The notes: generated from the letters alone by a model not told the origin. Positions 27,495 to 39,549 are shown, counted from the stretch's first letter. The stretch is 64,000 bases of DNA from Macrothele yani (GCA_039090855.1 CM076999.1:112281072-112345071), one strand, 5' to 3'. Numbers and translations: made by a program.

Positions 27495-28685
27495 ATTGAT
27501 TTTAGTTAGTAAAAGTAACCAAAAATAAAAATATGTGGTATTATATAATAGAATAATAGCTATATACTATACGCACTACTGTTTCACACGTTATATACGT
27601 TCCATGCGTTGTGTGCATATTTGCAGCAAAATCATCTTGGCATTTATATATCATATATGACTAGGAATATTATTACAAGTTTCAATTATTATATCATCAA
27701 GGACTCACCTTGTATCGGTATTCCAAATTAGTAAGCTTCATCCTGTATCTTGAAATAAAATATGTATCTAGCGTGTCACCACGTAGAATCATCGTATTGC
27801 AAATAGGCCTAATTGAAATTTGCGACCAGGGTTTAAACTCAAATAAAACACGACTATGGATATCATACAAAGAGAGTGTGAAAGAATTATATACAATGCA
27901 ATTAAAAAACCATTTACCATCAACAGGTGTCGTCAATCTTTAAAAGAAGGAATGGACATAATCAATGACAATCCAAACAGACCTTAAATAAAATTTCGTC
28001 AATTATTGAACAATGCCAGACAATCTCTGCAACACGCACACGACTCCACATAAACCACCGGACATGTTTCGGCACGACTGACTTTCGGCCATTATCAACG
28101 GTATGCATCCTGGATCAATGTTCAAAGTTGTTATATATCTAGATCACCTCCGCTACAGTTGCTCCACGTCGACGTCTTCCGTCATCGTTACATATACGTG
28201 TATTCACGTGTGAGTCACATCCACGCCATCTATTGGGTTACTTCCGGAATTGCTGTCGCTGTTCTTATTTCGTAAGTATATGTTATTTATTTTATTTTAT
28301 TTTTTGTTGTTATATTTCGTATTATTTTCTTGTTGTATTAGATATTTCCACGGATATGGGATATCTTTCGGAGTAGACGTATTGCAATTGGAGCTTTGGG
28401 TTTTCTCAATTGTTATAGCTTCAGACCACAAAATTTGATTATGTTTATTGTGGGAAGTTAAGATTTTACTATTTTCCCAATCGGGTATTAACTCATTTAT
28501 CATACAATGTTGTATAAGTGATGTTTTTTCTTCCTTTTTAATCCAATTACTATAGTGCTCATTCAACCTCGTTTTAAAAAACACCTTCTTTTAGTACTAC
28601 CAATGTAATATTTGTTTTGCTTATTTTCCTTTGGAATATCTACATTTTGTCAGGACATCAAAATGCTGTAACATACCAGGCACTT
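27495..28685 (-). mobile_element. Penelope-like family 2 and unassigned DNA
   Basis: On the minus strand, 28297-28584 encodes KTRLNEHYSNWIKKEEKTSL, then MINELIPDWENSKILTSH, the region after the GIY-YIG core of Penelope-like proteins. It is followed by a ~300-bp 3' untranslated region that contains a hammerhead-like core at about 28055-28101. The part 27495-27930 holds no assigned feature. This block splits the Tc3-like element, so it arrived later. Its exact edges are not visible. Confidence 0.55.
28055..28101 (-). ncRNA. Degenerate hammerhead-like motif
   Basis: On the minus strand TTGATAA is followed by a GGC..GCC stem and GAAACATGTCCGG. The last part matches a hammerhead end well: GAAA, a minimal stem III (ACAUGU) and the cleavage triplet GUC. 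The first core box differs from CTGATGA at two positions, so activity is doubtful. Position and context, in the 3' region of a Penelope-like fragment, support the assignment. Confidence 0.45.
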
Positions 28686-29276
28686 TTAAAATACAGTTTG
28701 CTTCCAGCTGCTCGCTGAAATAGGCGATTCTGATTGGGTTTTCCAGCAGGACAATGTGAGCATTCACGGAGCAACCTCTACGATGGCCTGGCTGAGATCA
28801 AACAATGTCAAATTACTGACGTTGCCAGCCTGCAACCCGGATCTCAACCCAATTGAAAATCTTTGTGGAATTTCGGTTTGAAATGTTTATGCCAATCACT
28901 AGCAATTTTCAAGCGTTAAAGATCTGGAAACCGAAATCCTGAACTGTTGGTATAATATTGACAGTACAATTATGCATAATTTTATGTACAGTATGTGAAA
29001 TGCATATTTCAGCTTATTGAGCGTGGAGGAAAGTTAATTATTAATTGTGTTTGCCACTTAAATATTCTTCTGCCTTTTTTTTGTTTCCATATAATTCTGG
29101 GACAATGACACATAGTTTGATTTCATAAAGCTAGAACATTATGTTAGGTATATGTTGCCAACAGCATTTGACATGTGTACATTATGTTGATGGTCATAAT
29201 ACATAATGTTCCACTAGAAGTCTTTGTTATTTTCTGCATGCAATTGTTTTCGCTTACAAAATTTTGTTTCCATATA

Positions 29277-30411
29277 CACTGAAGGGCCAGAAAAACTGGT
29301 ACAGACGAGCTTACGCAAAATACATTGCAATGTCACCTATGCGTGTACTCGGTTGCGTCCGCCACTGCGTATATAAAGCGATAGGCATCCTTGCCAGCTG
29401 TCAGAGCTGTATTCGGCATGAAAATGACAAGTAATAATGATTTTAGTGTTTTTGAAGGCGGTGTCATAGTTGGCACTCGTGAGATGGAGGTAGAAACGAA
29501 GTTCGAATTTTCACGGACGACCATTGCAAGGGTGTACCGTGACTACAAGAATTCCGGCAAAACCTCCAACCTATGATATCAGTATGGCTGTATAAAGACA
29601 TTGGGTGAATGCGACCATCGTCGGCTGTCAAGAATCGTTTCACGCGATAGGCGTGCAACACCCTGCACAATATGGGCTTTGGGAGCTGACGCCCAACTCG
29701 AGTCCCCTTGATGGACGCACAACACAGAGCTATGCGCCTCGCTTGGGCACGGCAACACAGCCACTGGGCACTTGATGATTGGAAACAAGTAGCCTGGTCT
29801 GACGAGTCATATTTCCAACTGTATCGGGAAAATGGAAGGATTCGTGTGAGGCGCAAACCCCATGAAGCCATGGATCCCGCCTGTCAACAGGGAACTGTAC
29901 CGGCTGGTGGGGGGTCCGTAATGGTATGGGGTGTGTTTAGCTGTACTTCACTGGGACCCCAGGTACGTCTACAAATGTCTGTGACCGGCCAACGCTATGT
30001 GCGTGTCCTTTTTGATGTGGTACATCCGTTCATGTCCTGCATTCATGCTGATGGGTTGGGCCTGTTCCAACAGGACAATGCACTTCCACACAAGTGTCGG
30101 AACGCCACACTATGGTTAGAGGAGCATTCATCTGAGTTTGGGGTGCTGCCATTCCCACCCAAGTCCCCAGATCTGAACGTGATAGAACACATTTGGGATG
30201 CCATGGAACGTGCTATCGAACACAGGAATCCTGGACCTCGGATTACACCCGAATTGTGGAACGCTCTGCAGGAAGTATGGTGTGCATTGCCTACAGCATA
30301 TTTCCAGAAGCTAGTGGAGTCCATGCCCCGTCGTATTTCTGCAGTCCTGCAGTCCCGTGGGGGACCTACCAAGTATTAGACTGGTGCACCAGTTTTTCTG
30401 GCACTTCAGTG
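29277..30411 (+). mobile_element. Tc1/mariner element, DD36E type, copy 3
   Basis: The inverted repeats CACTGAAGGGCCAGAAAAAC (29277) and GTTTTTCTGGCACTTCAGTG-like sequence (to 30411) are flanked by TA (29275-29276, 30412-30413). It has the cleanest ends and longest catalytic frame of the three copies, but is about 70 bp shorter through internal deletions in the N-terminal part. Confidence 0.92.
29418..30379 (+). pseudogene. DD36E-type Tc1 transposase (copy 3), N-terminus damaged
   Basis: The start MKMTSNNDFSVFEGG is followed by VETKFEFSRTTIARVYRDYK and a TGA after KTSNL (29576). Six residues seen in copy 2 (GHSISE region) are missing, and a further block is deleted near 29655. From 29708 to 30379 one frame encodes the whole catalytic domain: AWSDESYFQLY, VMVWGVFSCTSLG, LFQQDNALPHKC and PDLNVIEHIWDAM, ending SRGGPTKY. 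Thirty-six residues separate the second Asp from the Glu. Only the DNA-binding half is broken. Confidence 0.87.
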
Positions 30412-30677
30412 TACATATGGGACAGACTGTACTGCCACTAAGCTCTCACAAACCTGGTGCAATCTAAGAATGGAAGAAAAATAAGAATGGAATGATCACA
30501 AATATAAAAAGAAAACCAAAAATACTACGCAGTTGGCAAGAATTTAACAAAAACCTAACCATCAAAAATCAAGAAATTTTTAGGAACCTAATTACAAATA
30601 GCAATACTAATAAAAGAAAAAAACATTATGCCCAGTTGCACAATGAAATATAATACATGGAAACAACCAATAGAAAT

Positions 30678-31640
30678 ACACTGAAGTGCAAAAAGTCATG
30701 AGACAGCATTAAGCAAATTTTTAACTGGCGCTGCTGTCATATAAAGGCTCCAACACATGCCACAATTTTTATCAGTTGCAAGGTGTAATCTCGGGAGTCA
30801 GGTTGAAAAATCACCAGTAGAATTGAGGGAAGCCGACGTGAATTATCCGCGTTTGAATGACACATGGTAGTGGGAGCCAGACGGATGAGACACTCAATTT
30901 CCGAAGTTGTGCGGACATTCAACATTCCTCAATCCACGGTGTCGCGTGTGTACTGAGAATGCCTCAAGAAAGGCATTACCACCCACCATGGACAGCGCAG
31001 TGGCTGACCACGGGTGGTGAATGATCATGACCAGCATCATTTGACCAGGATTGTCCCCACTAACAGACAAGAGACACTGGCATGCAGGAGGTACAAGAGA
31101 CATATCCATCAGGTCAGTGCAGTGTACTTTAGCGTCCATGTGGTATGGGAGCAGAAGACCCACCAGAGTGCCTTTGTTAACACCACTAAATCGGACACAG
31201 CGCCTCACCTGGGCTCGTCAACACTGTAATTGGACCCTGGAAGATTGGCAACATGTGGCATGGTCCAATGAATCACACTACCAGTTGTCACGAGCTGATT
31301 GTAGGGTAATTGGACCCTGGAAGATTGGCAACATGTGGCATGGTCCAATGAATCACACTACCAGTTGTTACGAGCTGATTGTAGGGTAATTGGACCCTGG
31401 AAGATTTGCAACATGTGGCATGGTCCAATGAATCACACTACCAGTTGCTATGAGCTGATTGTAGGGTAATTGGACCCTGGAAGATTAGCAACATGTGGCA
31501 TGGTCCAATGAATCACACTACCAGTTGTTACGAGCTGATTGTAGGGTAATTGGACCCTGGAAGATTGGCAACATGTGGCATGGTCCAATGAATCACACTA
31601 CCAGTTGTTACGAGCTGATTGTAGGGTTTGAGTTTGGCGC
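30678..31640 (+). mobile_element. Tc1-like relic with tandemly repeated catalytic segment
   Basis: It begins CACTGAAGTGCAAAAAGTCA after TA (30676-30677). Transposase pieces on the plus strand are GARRMRHSISEVVRTFNIPQ (about 30870), STVSRVY, NDHDQHHLTRIVPTNRQE (about 31020) and ARQHCNWTLEDWQHVAWSNE (about 31215). The usual SDES first-Asp motif reads SNES here. The element is truncated after 31640 (FGADPMD) and the second and third catalytic residues are absent. Confidence 0.75.
31227..31626 (+). repeat. Five tandem copies of an 80-bp transposase segment
   Basis: The unit runs TAATTGGACCCTGGAAGATT, then GGCAACATGTGGCATGGTCC, then AATGAATCACACTACCAGTT, then GTTACGAGCTGATTGTAGGG. It starts at 31227, 31307, 31387, 31467 and 31547 with only a few differences between copies. 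Eighty is not a multiple of three, so each repeat shifts the frame. It encodes the first catalytic region (WQHVAWSNES). The near-identity suggests recent expansion. Confidence 0.93.
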
Positions 31641-31848
31641 AGACCCCATGGACTAGAGCTGAGTTCGGGCTCAATTTTCGCAGCCTGAGCCTGTGGTATA
31701 TCAGCCCTAACCCATCCGAGCCTGAATTTTATATTTGCAAGATAGAGCCCAGCCCTGAACGAGCCCGAAAACTGGCAAACCTGTTCAACCATTAATAAAA
31801 GAACATCTCCTTTTCCACACTCTTCTCCTACTGCAATTAACCAATGTA
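31641..31848. other. Unassigned spacer
   Basis: About 200 bp rich in inverted CGGGCTC/GAGCCCG words (for example 31658-31667 and 31782-31790), with no coding potential. It may be part of another small repeat. Confidence 0.35.
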
Positions 31849-33214
31849 CAGGATGTCCGAGAATTATTGGACACATTACAAAATTATATAAAACAAAACG
31901 TTAAACAGATAGAAAGAAACTGACTGTACTAACTTACAATGTAACTACACAAGTTAATAAATTCCGATGTGAGATCCCTTGGTTGCTCCTAGTACGTCCA
32001 AGGGATATTCGATTTCATGCCATGTATTGGCCATTATCTGAGGAGTTCTGGAATTAATAGCAGCTGTGATATGCTGCTTCAGTTCCTACAAATCAGTACA
32101 AGGCGTCTGATAGACACGATCCTTCACATAACCCCACATGAAATAATCCAATAGAGTTAGATCTGGAAAGCAAGGAGGCCACGGAATGGGACAACCACAC
32201 CCAAAACATCTGTTTGGGAAATGCTCATTTAGGCACTTACGTACACACGTTGACCAATGCGGAGGCTGAATTTTATATTATTATAGCAGTCTTGTTGGAA
32301 AATGACATTGTCATATCTTTTGATATGGGGTATAGCGAAATTTCCTAGCATATCCAAGTAAATGTCACCATTTATGGTTTTTTTCGCAGAAGAAGAAAGG
32401 GCCAATCACTTCTCTTTTTGATAAGGCACACCACACATTAACTTTTGGAGAATCACGTTCCAGTTCAATAGCAGCATGAGACGGTTCACTGCCCCATATC
32501 CTACAGTTGTGATGATTCACAATACCTGATACATGATATGTGGTTTCATCACTAAAACGTACAGTACTGAGATAGTTTTCGTCGTTTTCCACTTGATTCA
32601 GCATATCCACAGTGAAATCGTATCGCAGAGTGTGATCATTTACATGCATCTTTTGCACTATTTGAATTTTATAAGCATGAAACTTTAATTTCTTCTGCAA
32701 GATATCGTGAACTGTCGATTTCGGAATGCAGCACAGTTCTCTGCTTGCTTTACCAACGGATTTTCTGGGGCTTTGTCGGCAACTTTCATTAACTTGGTCA
32801 ATCATCTCACCGTTGACACTAGGCCTACCCGCTCCTCCACGATGTTTTACATTGCCAGTTTCTTTAAACTGTTTCATCCACCGCTTAACTGAATTCGTTG
32901 ACGGAGGATTACAACCATACTCTAAACGGTACCGTCTTTTAACTTTAATGACAGACTTTAATTCCGCAAGCCATAACACACACATCGCCTTCTGCTGTAC
33001 GGATGACATGACTACTGATTGCATATTTCTCATACATTCTTCATCAGGTCACACCTAGCGCCATCTATCGGATTCGGGGAATAACAATTTTGCAAAACAA
33101 AAATATAGAAACCGTGTTAGTAATATGTGACATAGAAAAACAGACAATGCTCATAGTTTTTTTTTTTTTTTGTACATAATTTTGTAATGTGTCCAATAAT
33201 TCTCGGACACCCTG
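31849..33214 (-). mobile_element. mariner-type element with TA duplication
   Basis: The ends CAGGATGTCCGAGAATTATT (31849) and AATAATTCTCGGACACCCTG (to 33214) are near-perfect inverted repeats of about 40 bp, with TA on each side (31847-31848, 33215-33216). About 1.37 kb long, it encodes a damaged transposase on the minus strand and is otherwise undisturbed. Confidence 0.93.
32150..33033 (-). pseudogene. mariner-type transposase, C-terminus frameshifted
   Basis: The long open part (32365-33033) has two helix-turn-helix units: KAMCVLWLAELKSVIKVKRR with SVKRWMKQFKETG, and GRPSVNGEMIDQVNESCRQS with RELCCIPKSTVHDILQKKLK. The first catalytic Asp is in VRFSDETTYHVSG. The frame breaks after the CEKNHKW stop. 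Further on, FQQD (second Asp), a frame shift, PPHWST and CFPDLTLLDYFMWGYVKDRVY (third Asp) follow. The spacing places it among the DDxD mariner relatives, not Tc1, but the frameshift prevents an exact count. Confidence 0.82.
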
Positions 33215-33359
33215 TATTTCTCAAATAGGGAATGGTTGGAAGGGACCTCTATCTATTTTTTCAGTGTAACTGGATAGTTTTCTTTGACTGTTCATTTCCA
33301 CCTGAAGTGCTTTGGACGGACGGGCATCCAAAATGATCGGGCGGTGTTGCAATTGTATG

Positions 33360-36300
33360 CAGGGATCATAGCATACTTCTGGAAAATTTTAGGTAAGAAT
33401 TTTAGGAATTTTTAGAAAAATTTTAGGAAAATTTTAGGAGTGTATTTCAATAAAAACTAGATGTATATTTGTATACATCTAGTAAAACAACTTTGTATAC
33501 ATTGTAAAGAGTTTGCTTCACACCCTTCAACCATATATACTGATAGACTGCGCATGACATCAAAATTTCTGGCTCCAACATAAAATCACATGACATCAGT
33601 CAAAAAGATGGGTTACACCTGCTGTGCTTATGGTTGCTCTGAGCGATATAGTAAAGGAAGTTCAATGATTTTTCATGGGTAAGAAACGAAATAAATACCT
33701 AAGTCAACAAAGTTCAATTACTTAACCAGAAACTTGCAGCTATTGATATAAAAATATAGTAACTTAAGGAAAAAAAAAGGGAATGCATGTTCCAAATTCT
33801 TCGCAAATGTTCATCACATTATAAATCACGAAATGTAAACAACCCGATCATGCATGTATATAGCTCATAAGTAAACTTACCTGAAGAGTTTTCATTATAT
33901 ATGAGGCGCATTCACAGAATACACCGAAAACACTGAAGTTCTGCAGCGTAAATTAGTAATCATAACAACATTTTTACACGAAATTTGGAGTCTGATGATG
34001 ACGTGCCCAATGTTGGAGCCATGGCGGCTTTGATGCAGCTATTGCCAATGCGCAGTCCATTAGTATATATGGTCGAAGTTCACACCCAAATTTTTTGCAT
34101 AACATCTAATGTCTAAAGTTTAAGTATGATTTACTTCTAATGTTCAGTTCTTATCTGTTCACGTGTTATTATCATATTCAAGTATATTTACCACATTCAA
34201 GTTTCACTTTGAACATTAATATGCTGTTGAACCAGAAGCAATTCACGATTTTCACAGTAAAGTTTTCAGGTTTCACATTAAATTATAATATCCTAAAAAG
34301 GTAATTGAAAACCAAGAACTATGTACAATTGTTCACTGAATTACTTTTTTCATATTATTGTTTTAACCTTTTCCTGATAAGCCTATCTTTTTCTGCTTCC
34401 ACCACAACTAATTTACTTTCAGTTTTCTTTATTTCAGCTGAACCTTGTATGATCAAGTTAGAGGCAACTGCTATTTCAACAGTATTTTGTTTTTCTACAG
34501 CTTTTCTCATTCTTTCTGTTCCCTCTTGAATTACTGCTAGGGAGGCTTCTTTATCTTATTTAAGCCTATTTATTTCTGCATCATTTTCTTTTATTTTGTC
34601 ATCAAACTCAGCTTTTCTTTTTTCTCTAGCTGCTTTTCCTTATTTTCCCTCTCTTTCTGCTTCCTTTCTTTTACCTTTTGTGATTCTTCTTCCTTCAGCT
34701 TATCAACATACTCTTTATAAAATTTATGTGAATCACGAACACTATTTAACAAATTTCTTGTTATGGGAACTTTACTTACACATCCATAGTGTTTAATGGC
34801 CCCTTTAACTATTCTTAATGATGTTATAGTTGAGTCTTTTAAGTTAGCCTTGTCCTTCCTTAACAGAGCAGTGTTAACCGAAAATCCCCTTTCTGCATCA
34901 GCATTACCATGAGGTAAAACTAAAATTGACTTGATGAGTTTAGCAAGATTTGAGTATTTTTCTTTTCCGCTAGAGTCTTTAATACTAAATATATTACGCC
35001 AGTAATGATCAATCCGCACTGGAATATGCCCTTCCTCTGAAAATTTCACTAGTTCATCTAGAGTTGGCTTATCGCAATTTAAAAGTTTCCACTCTTCTCT
35101 TACTCTATCAATTTGTTCCTCAGAAAGATGCAAAACACTTGAAATTCTGGTTATTTCCGAAAGTCCTTCAGTGACTGAAAGTTGAGTTGACTCTTTCTTT
35201 GGTTCTTTTACCTTTAAAACTTCTATGTCTCTTAGCTTTTGATTGCAGAATGGCAAATTTGACTTTAAATATTTTGTGGTTGCAATTAGTGATGATTTTA
35301 CATCTAAGAGAAATAATTTCTGCCTGGTCTCCTGAACATTCCTGAGGAGATTTTTTGTCTTCATACCAACTTCTAACTCCCCTAGTTTTTTCCATGAATT
35401 TTTGTTTTCAAAATCTACATTCTTTAGGTCTTCTCCAAATTTCCCTGCAATAACATCATCTTGGATAAACTGAGCCATAACATTTCTCATTAAAGTATTT
35501 AAATCAGAATATAACTGGTGTATTTTTGGTTCTTCACTCTGATAACATAATGAAAACTTTTCAAAATTTCGATGTGAAAATGAAATTAATGCTAAATAGC
35601 AAGGAGTTAGCTCATTTTTCAGGAAACAGTGAATTCTTTTATACCTTGCCGAATTGCGTAGTTGTTTTTCAAATATTTTTTGAGATGGCAAGAAGTTTAA
35701 AAATATTCTGTAATATTTAGCCATTAATCTAAGAGCCTCTGGGCTACAGAACCAACGGTTAACCATCTGTTGCTGACATGACGCAAAAGAAATTTCGCTG
35801 TGACTAATGTTATATCCTCGACAGATTTATAATCCTCTCGTCTTGCAGCACTACTCTTTAAAAAGTAATGCATATCAGTAGCAAATTTGTCAAAATCTAT
35901 ATTTAAGCTTGTCAAAAAATTTTTAAATGCATTACTAACAACATGCAGGTTGCAAAAACCTAGTTCCAAAGATTTCTGGCCTGTTTCTTGTTTTACAACT
36001 TCATTGAATTTGCGTAAAAAGCACTTATTTACATTTGGGCTGTCCATGGATACACAAATAATTCTGTTCAACGAAATATTGAAGGATGATAACACATCAA
36101 GAATTTCTTTTAGCAAAATATCTGCTGTTGCATGACTCAGAAAAACGCTTGTTAGGTATCGGCAAGAAACTGAATTTATTTCTGAAGACCAGTACCTGAG
36201 ATACACATCCAACTGCCGTTTCACTTGTGTATTTGTAGTTTCATCAAATGCTATAGTAACCTTTCCTGGGCTACTAGATGCAATGTCTTTTTTCAAATCA

Positions 36301-37640
36301 TTTTCAAAATATTTTGACAATCCATGTGATATCACATAAGCAACTTTTTCTTTAAGTTGCATTTTGGCTGCAATAGCAGAATCAGGAAACATTTCTTTGA
36401 AAAGTTCAACTGTTTCAGTGCATGAAACAAAAGACATATTGTCCTTAGCAACTTTCATGGCCCATAATGCTTCGGCTTTAGCCAACTGTAAATCATGACT
36501 CAGTAACTAATATTTGTTTTGGGCTGAAGAACCCGTCCTCCAAAGGCTTTCACAGGATGGACTTAATTTGAAATTTACTTTGAAATTTCTGCAAATGTTT
36601 TTTCCCTTTATGATGCGCTTTTACTTGTGAAAAGCCACTATTAGAAATATTGAAAATTTCTGAACACAATATACACTTAGCAGAAAATATTGTTTCAGTT
36701 GCAGAACACCATTCTTTCAACTTCACTCCGTCCAATTCTTTGGCGAGCCACGCATCTTGAAATTTCGTTTTGGATTTAGGCATCTTAAACACTTGTATTA
36801 CTAACCAGAAAATGAAAGGGAAGTACAAAAACACGTTCCAATATTGCAAAACCAGACAACTTCCCGAAGTTTGGCTGCGAGGATGTCAGAAGATAGAAAA
36901 AAAAAAAAAAAAAAAAAGGAAGTCACCACTAGAGAACTGAACCTGCACACAGCACAGAGAACACCATAAAAGACGCAAAACCAGAAACTATCATACGCAT
37001 CTCACGCATGTTCAGTCAAAGCGAGTCGGAGCCGAGATACATTGCGCATCGAAGGTCGCTGTCGCCGACGCACGACCGAAGGTCAATGATCACGTGCTCT
37101 ACTGCCTGTCACGATAACACTCAGCTACCATCCCATCGTCATTACTGGAGGTTACGGAAGGAGACCACATGTTTCCTCTTTGCTTCCACCCACCTGCGGT
37201 TTACAATAACAAAACATCAGCAGAAAGAGGAGGTTCCACGAGGCATGTCCAAAAATAAAGTACGATCTTCTGCGTGCCACGGAGTTCGTCTGCAAAGTGC
37301 AAACCAGGGGTGAAAATGACCCCTTCCCTTTTCCCTTAGATCTCTTGTTACTCTCGAAAACTGCTCGAAGGCACAAAAGTGGAGCGCATGCCCCGAAGCA
37401 AGTGCATCTCGATGGCGTCATTTCCCCTCCCTTCAGCAGCACAGCATATAGGCTGTGTTTCTACAATAACAGGTTTTTTTACCTTACCGTAATGGTAAAT
37501 TTATTGGCGTTAATAACGGTTGTATTTTTAATAAATAAGCTTACGAAAATTTTAGGAAGAATAGCAAATTTTAGGTATAATTTTAGGAATTTAAGGAGGG
37601 TCACAAAATATTAGGAATTTTAGGAGGAATGCGATCCCTG
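33360..37640 (-). mobile_element. hAT transposon, nearly full length
   Basis: The terminal CAGGGATC (33360) and GATCCCTG (to 37640) are inverted, with TTGTATG on both sides (33353-33359, 37641-37647), probably the hAT 8-bp duplication less one base. Both ends have repeated ATTTTAGGA words in the subterminal region (33390-33440 and 37550-37625), as hAT elements often do for transposase binding. About 4.28 kb, with transposase pieces on the minus strand. The part 36850-37550 is non-coding, probably promoter and leader. Confidence 0.87.
34591..36783 (-). pseudogene. hAT transposase in three frame-disrupted pieces
   Basis: Piece 1 (ATG at 36783) is a BED-type zinc-finger N-terminus: MPKSKTKFQDAWLAKEL, then CILCSEIFNISNSGFSQV and AHHKGKKHL. 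Piece 2 (35724-36485) is the start of the RNase H-like domain (TIAFDETTNTQVKRQLDVYL, HATADILLKEILD, MDSPNVNKCF). Piece 3 (34591-35766) carries the insertion domain and the hAT C-terminal dimerisation motif (LVLPHGNADAERGFSVNTAL) and ends in a charged coiled-coil tail. A TAG lies between pieces 1 and 2, and a single frameshift near 35740 separates pieces 2 and 3. Few lesions suggest moderate age. Confidence 0.88.
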
Positions 37641-37647
37641 TTGTATG

Positions 37648-37881
37648 TTGCTGAAATAATGCTAATATGTATTATCGCAACATAATGCGCTACAATATGT
37701 ACGTGGCTAAATAGAATTGGCAGGGAGCTACTGCGTGGAGATAGGAGGTAAATTATTGTCGGCATGCTATCAACTATCCAATATCTATAGTTCTTGAAAA
37801 AGCTTTTTCTTCTTTGCAGAAACACAGTAATGCGCGGTCTATGGCATTTTTTATCCAAGCCTGGACTATATAATACTAGGT
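37648..37881. other. Unassigned spacer
   Basis: A short AT-rich stretch between the hAT duplication and the RTE LINE copy. Nothing recognisable is seen, and no coding region is supported. Confidence 0.35.
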
Positions 37882-37887
37882 ACATGT

Positions 37888-39352
37888 ACCAGCTCCAGGA
37901 GAAGATGGAATTACTGTAGACATCATACAAGAAGCAAGTGGAGAAATCGAAACAGTACTCGCCCAAATTTTCACTCGATGCCTTAATGAAGGGAAAATTC
38001 CTGAGGATTGGAACAACGCTACAATGATCTTGCTACATAAAAAAGGTGACATTGAGGATCTCGGAAACTACAGACCTATCAGCCTCCTATCAGTGGTTTA
38101 TAAAATCTTCACTAAAGTTCTTTCACACCGCTTGAAGGTGACACTGGACATGGCTCAACCGAGAGAACAAGCTGGATTCAGGAGTGGCTACAGCACAATA
38201 GATCATATCCACGTACTGAGAGAACTAATTGAAAGAGCGAGGGAATATGAACTTCCATTGTGCATGGCTTTTATCGATTATGAAAAAGCCTTTGATTCGG
38301 TGAAACCATCAGCAGTTACAATGGTTCTGAAAACCTGCGGTATTGAAGATGCATACATTAATATTATTAATATCATCTATGAAAAATGCAAGGGCAAAGA
38401 TTCGGCTGTTTGAAAATACAACACACATAAAAATTGGAAAGGGAGTGAGACAAGGTGACACCATATCTCCGAAGCTCTTTAATGCCACATTGGAAAATGT
38501 CTTTCAATCACTGAACTGGGAAAACAAAGGGATAAAGATTAATGGAGATTATCTAACCCACCTTCGTTTTGCTGATGACATAGTCATTTTTTTGCAACTA
38601 CCCCATCAGAGCTGCAGAGTATGATCCAGGAACTAGCTGACAAGAGTAAAGAAGTGGGATTAAAAATGAACTTTCAGAAGACAAAAGTGATGTTCAATGC
38701 TTTTACAAGAAATGAAGATTTATCGATTGATGGAGAAAAGCTGGAGATAACAGACACGTACGTTTATCTTGGACAGCAGATATCAAGTGAGGGTCACATT
38801 GGTGAAGAAATTAATCGGCGTACAAAACTTGCCTGGAGAGCTTTTGGAAGAAACAGCATAATTTTCAAGAGCAATATGCCATTATGTCTTAAAAGAAAAG
38901 TGTTTGATCAATGCATCCTTCCAGTGCTTACGTATGGTGCAGAGACGTGGACCTTAACTAAAAGAGACATACAAAGGCTGCAGGCAACTCAAAGCAGCAT
39001 GGAGAGGTGCATGCTTGGTGTAACCAGGAGAGATAAGAAGAGGAACTCGTGGATCCGAAAAATGACAAGAGTGGAAGACATCATGATCAGAGTAAAATCC
39101 CTGAAATGGCAAATGGGCTGGACATACTGCCAGAAGGACAGACCATCGATGGACAGCCGAAATTTTAGGTTGGATTCCAAGGGACAGGAAAAGACCCAGA
39201 AGAAGACCACATGGGAGATGGGTGGATGAAATTCGAAAGTATGCAGGAGTGACATGGAGGAGACTGACACAAGACAGACCGTTGTGGAAGAAACTTGGGG
39301 AGACCTTCATCCAGCAGTGGATTGATAATGGTTGACAATGATGATGATGATG
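37888..39352 (+). mobile_element. RTE-type LINE copy 2, 5'-truncated
   Basis: It starts inside the reverse transcriptase (PGEDGITVDIIQEASGE) and ends with the same short 3' region and (GATGAT)n tail as the full-length element at 17303-20280. ACATGT flanks it (37882-37887 and 39353-39358), a probable target duplication. The sequence is almost identical to the full-length copy, so both are recent and come from the same source lineage. Confidence 0.9.
37895..39229 (+). pseudogene. RTE reverse transcriptase, three frame breaks
   Basis: Compared with the intact ORF at 17323-20199, this copy reads correctly from GEDGIT through FIDYEKAFDS to about 38400, then shifts frame by one (poly-purine site before KIRLFENTT). 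It shifts again after FADDIVIFLQLPHQS (about 38600) and once more near WQMGWTYCQKD (about 39115). The catalytic FADD remains. The C-terminus runs on in the wrong frame. It cannot make a working enzyme. Confidence 0.88.
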
Positions 39353-39549
39353 ACATGTCTAATGACTTCTGGCACTTCACTGTATTACTACGTTCAAAAA
39401 GTTCTGGAACTTTTTACATTAAAAAAGAATGAGTACAGATAATACCTGTTTATGCGGTGTTTCCATCGAAGTAGTTACCCTGTGCAACTGTGTGTTTTTG
39501 CCAGCGCTCAACATCCCACACTTTCTCTGATGTAAGACGTCGTACTTTT

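Larger units (their letters stand above)
26898..28990 (+). pseudogene. Tc3-like transposase, interrupted
   Basis: The start MPREKELSVEEIIHVWELHD is followed by a helix-turn-helix (NVSAISDKLKCSKSSIYDAL) and a stop at about 27054. The first catalytic region reads FSDEKKFNLDGPEGAKYY (about 27330-27385), a wording typical of Tc3-like transposases. After the ~1.2-kb insertion the protein resumes with DWVFQQDNVSIHGATS (about 28735) and CNPDLNPIENL (about 28835). There are 34 residues between Asp and Glu (DD34E). Stops and the insertion make it dead. Confidence 0.8.
26580..29106 (+). mobile_element. Tc3-like element, split by an insertion
   Basis: The left end contains CACAATTATATGGAAA (about 26593) and the right end the inverted TTTCCATATAATTCTGGGAC (about 29083-29103). 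The coding parts lie at 26898-27490 and 28690-29000. The sequence between (about 27495-28685) is foreign and includes a Penelope-like fragment. A second copy of the left terminal motif (ACAATTATATGGAA at about 26565) directly precedes the end. Confidence 0.7.

Noticed and set aside
34305..34529. Plus-strand frame with a signal-peptide-like start
   Set aside because: It is inside the hAT element, in its 3' region opposite to the transposase, and its hydrophobic character comes from AT-rich sequence.
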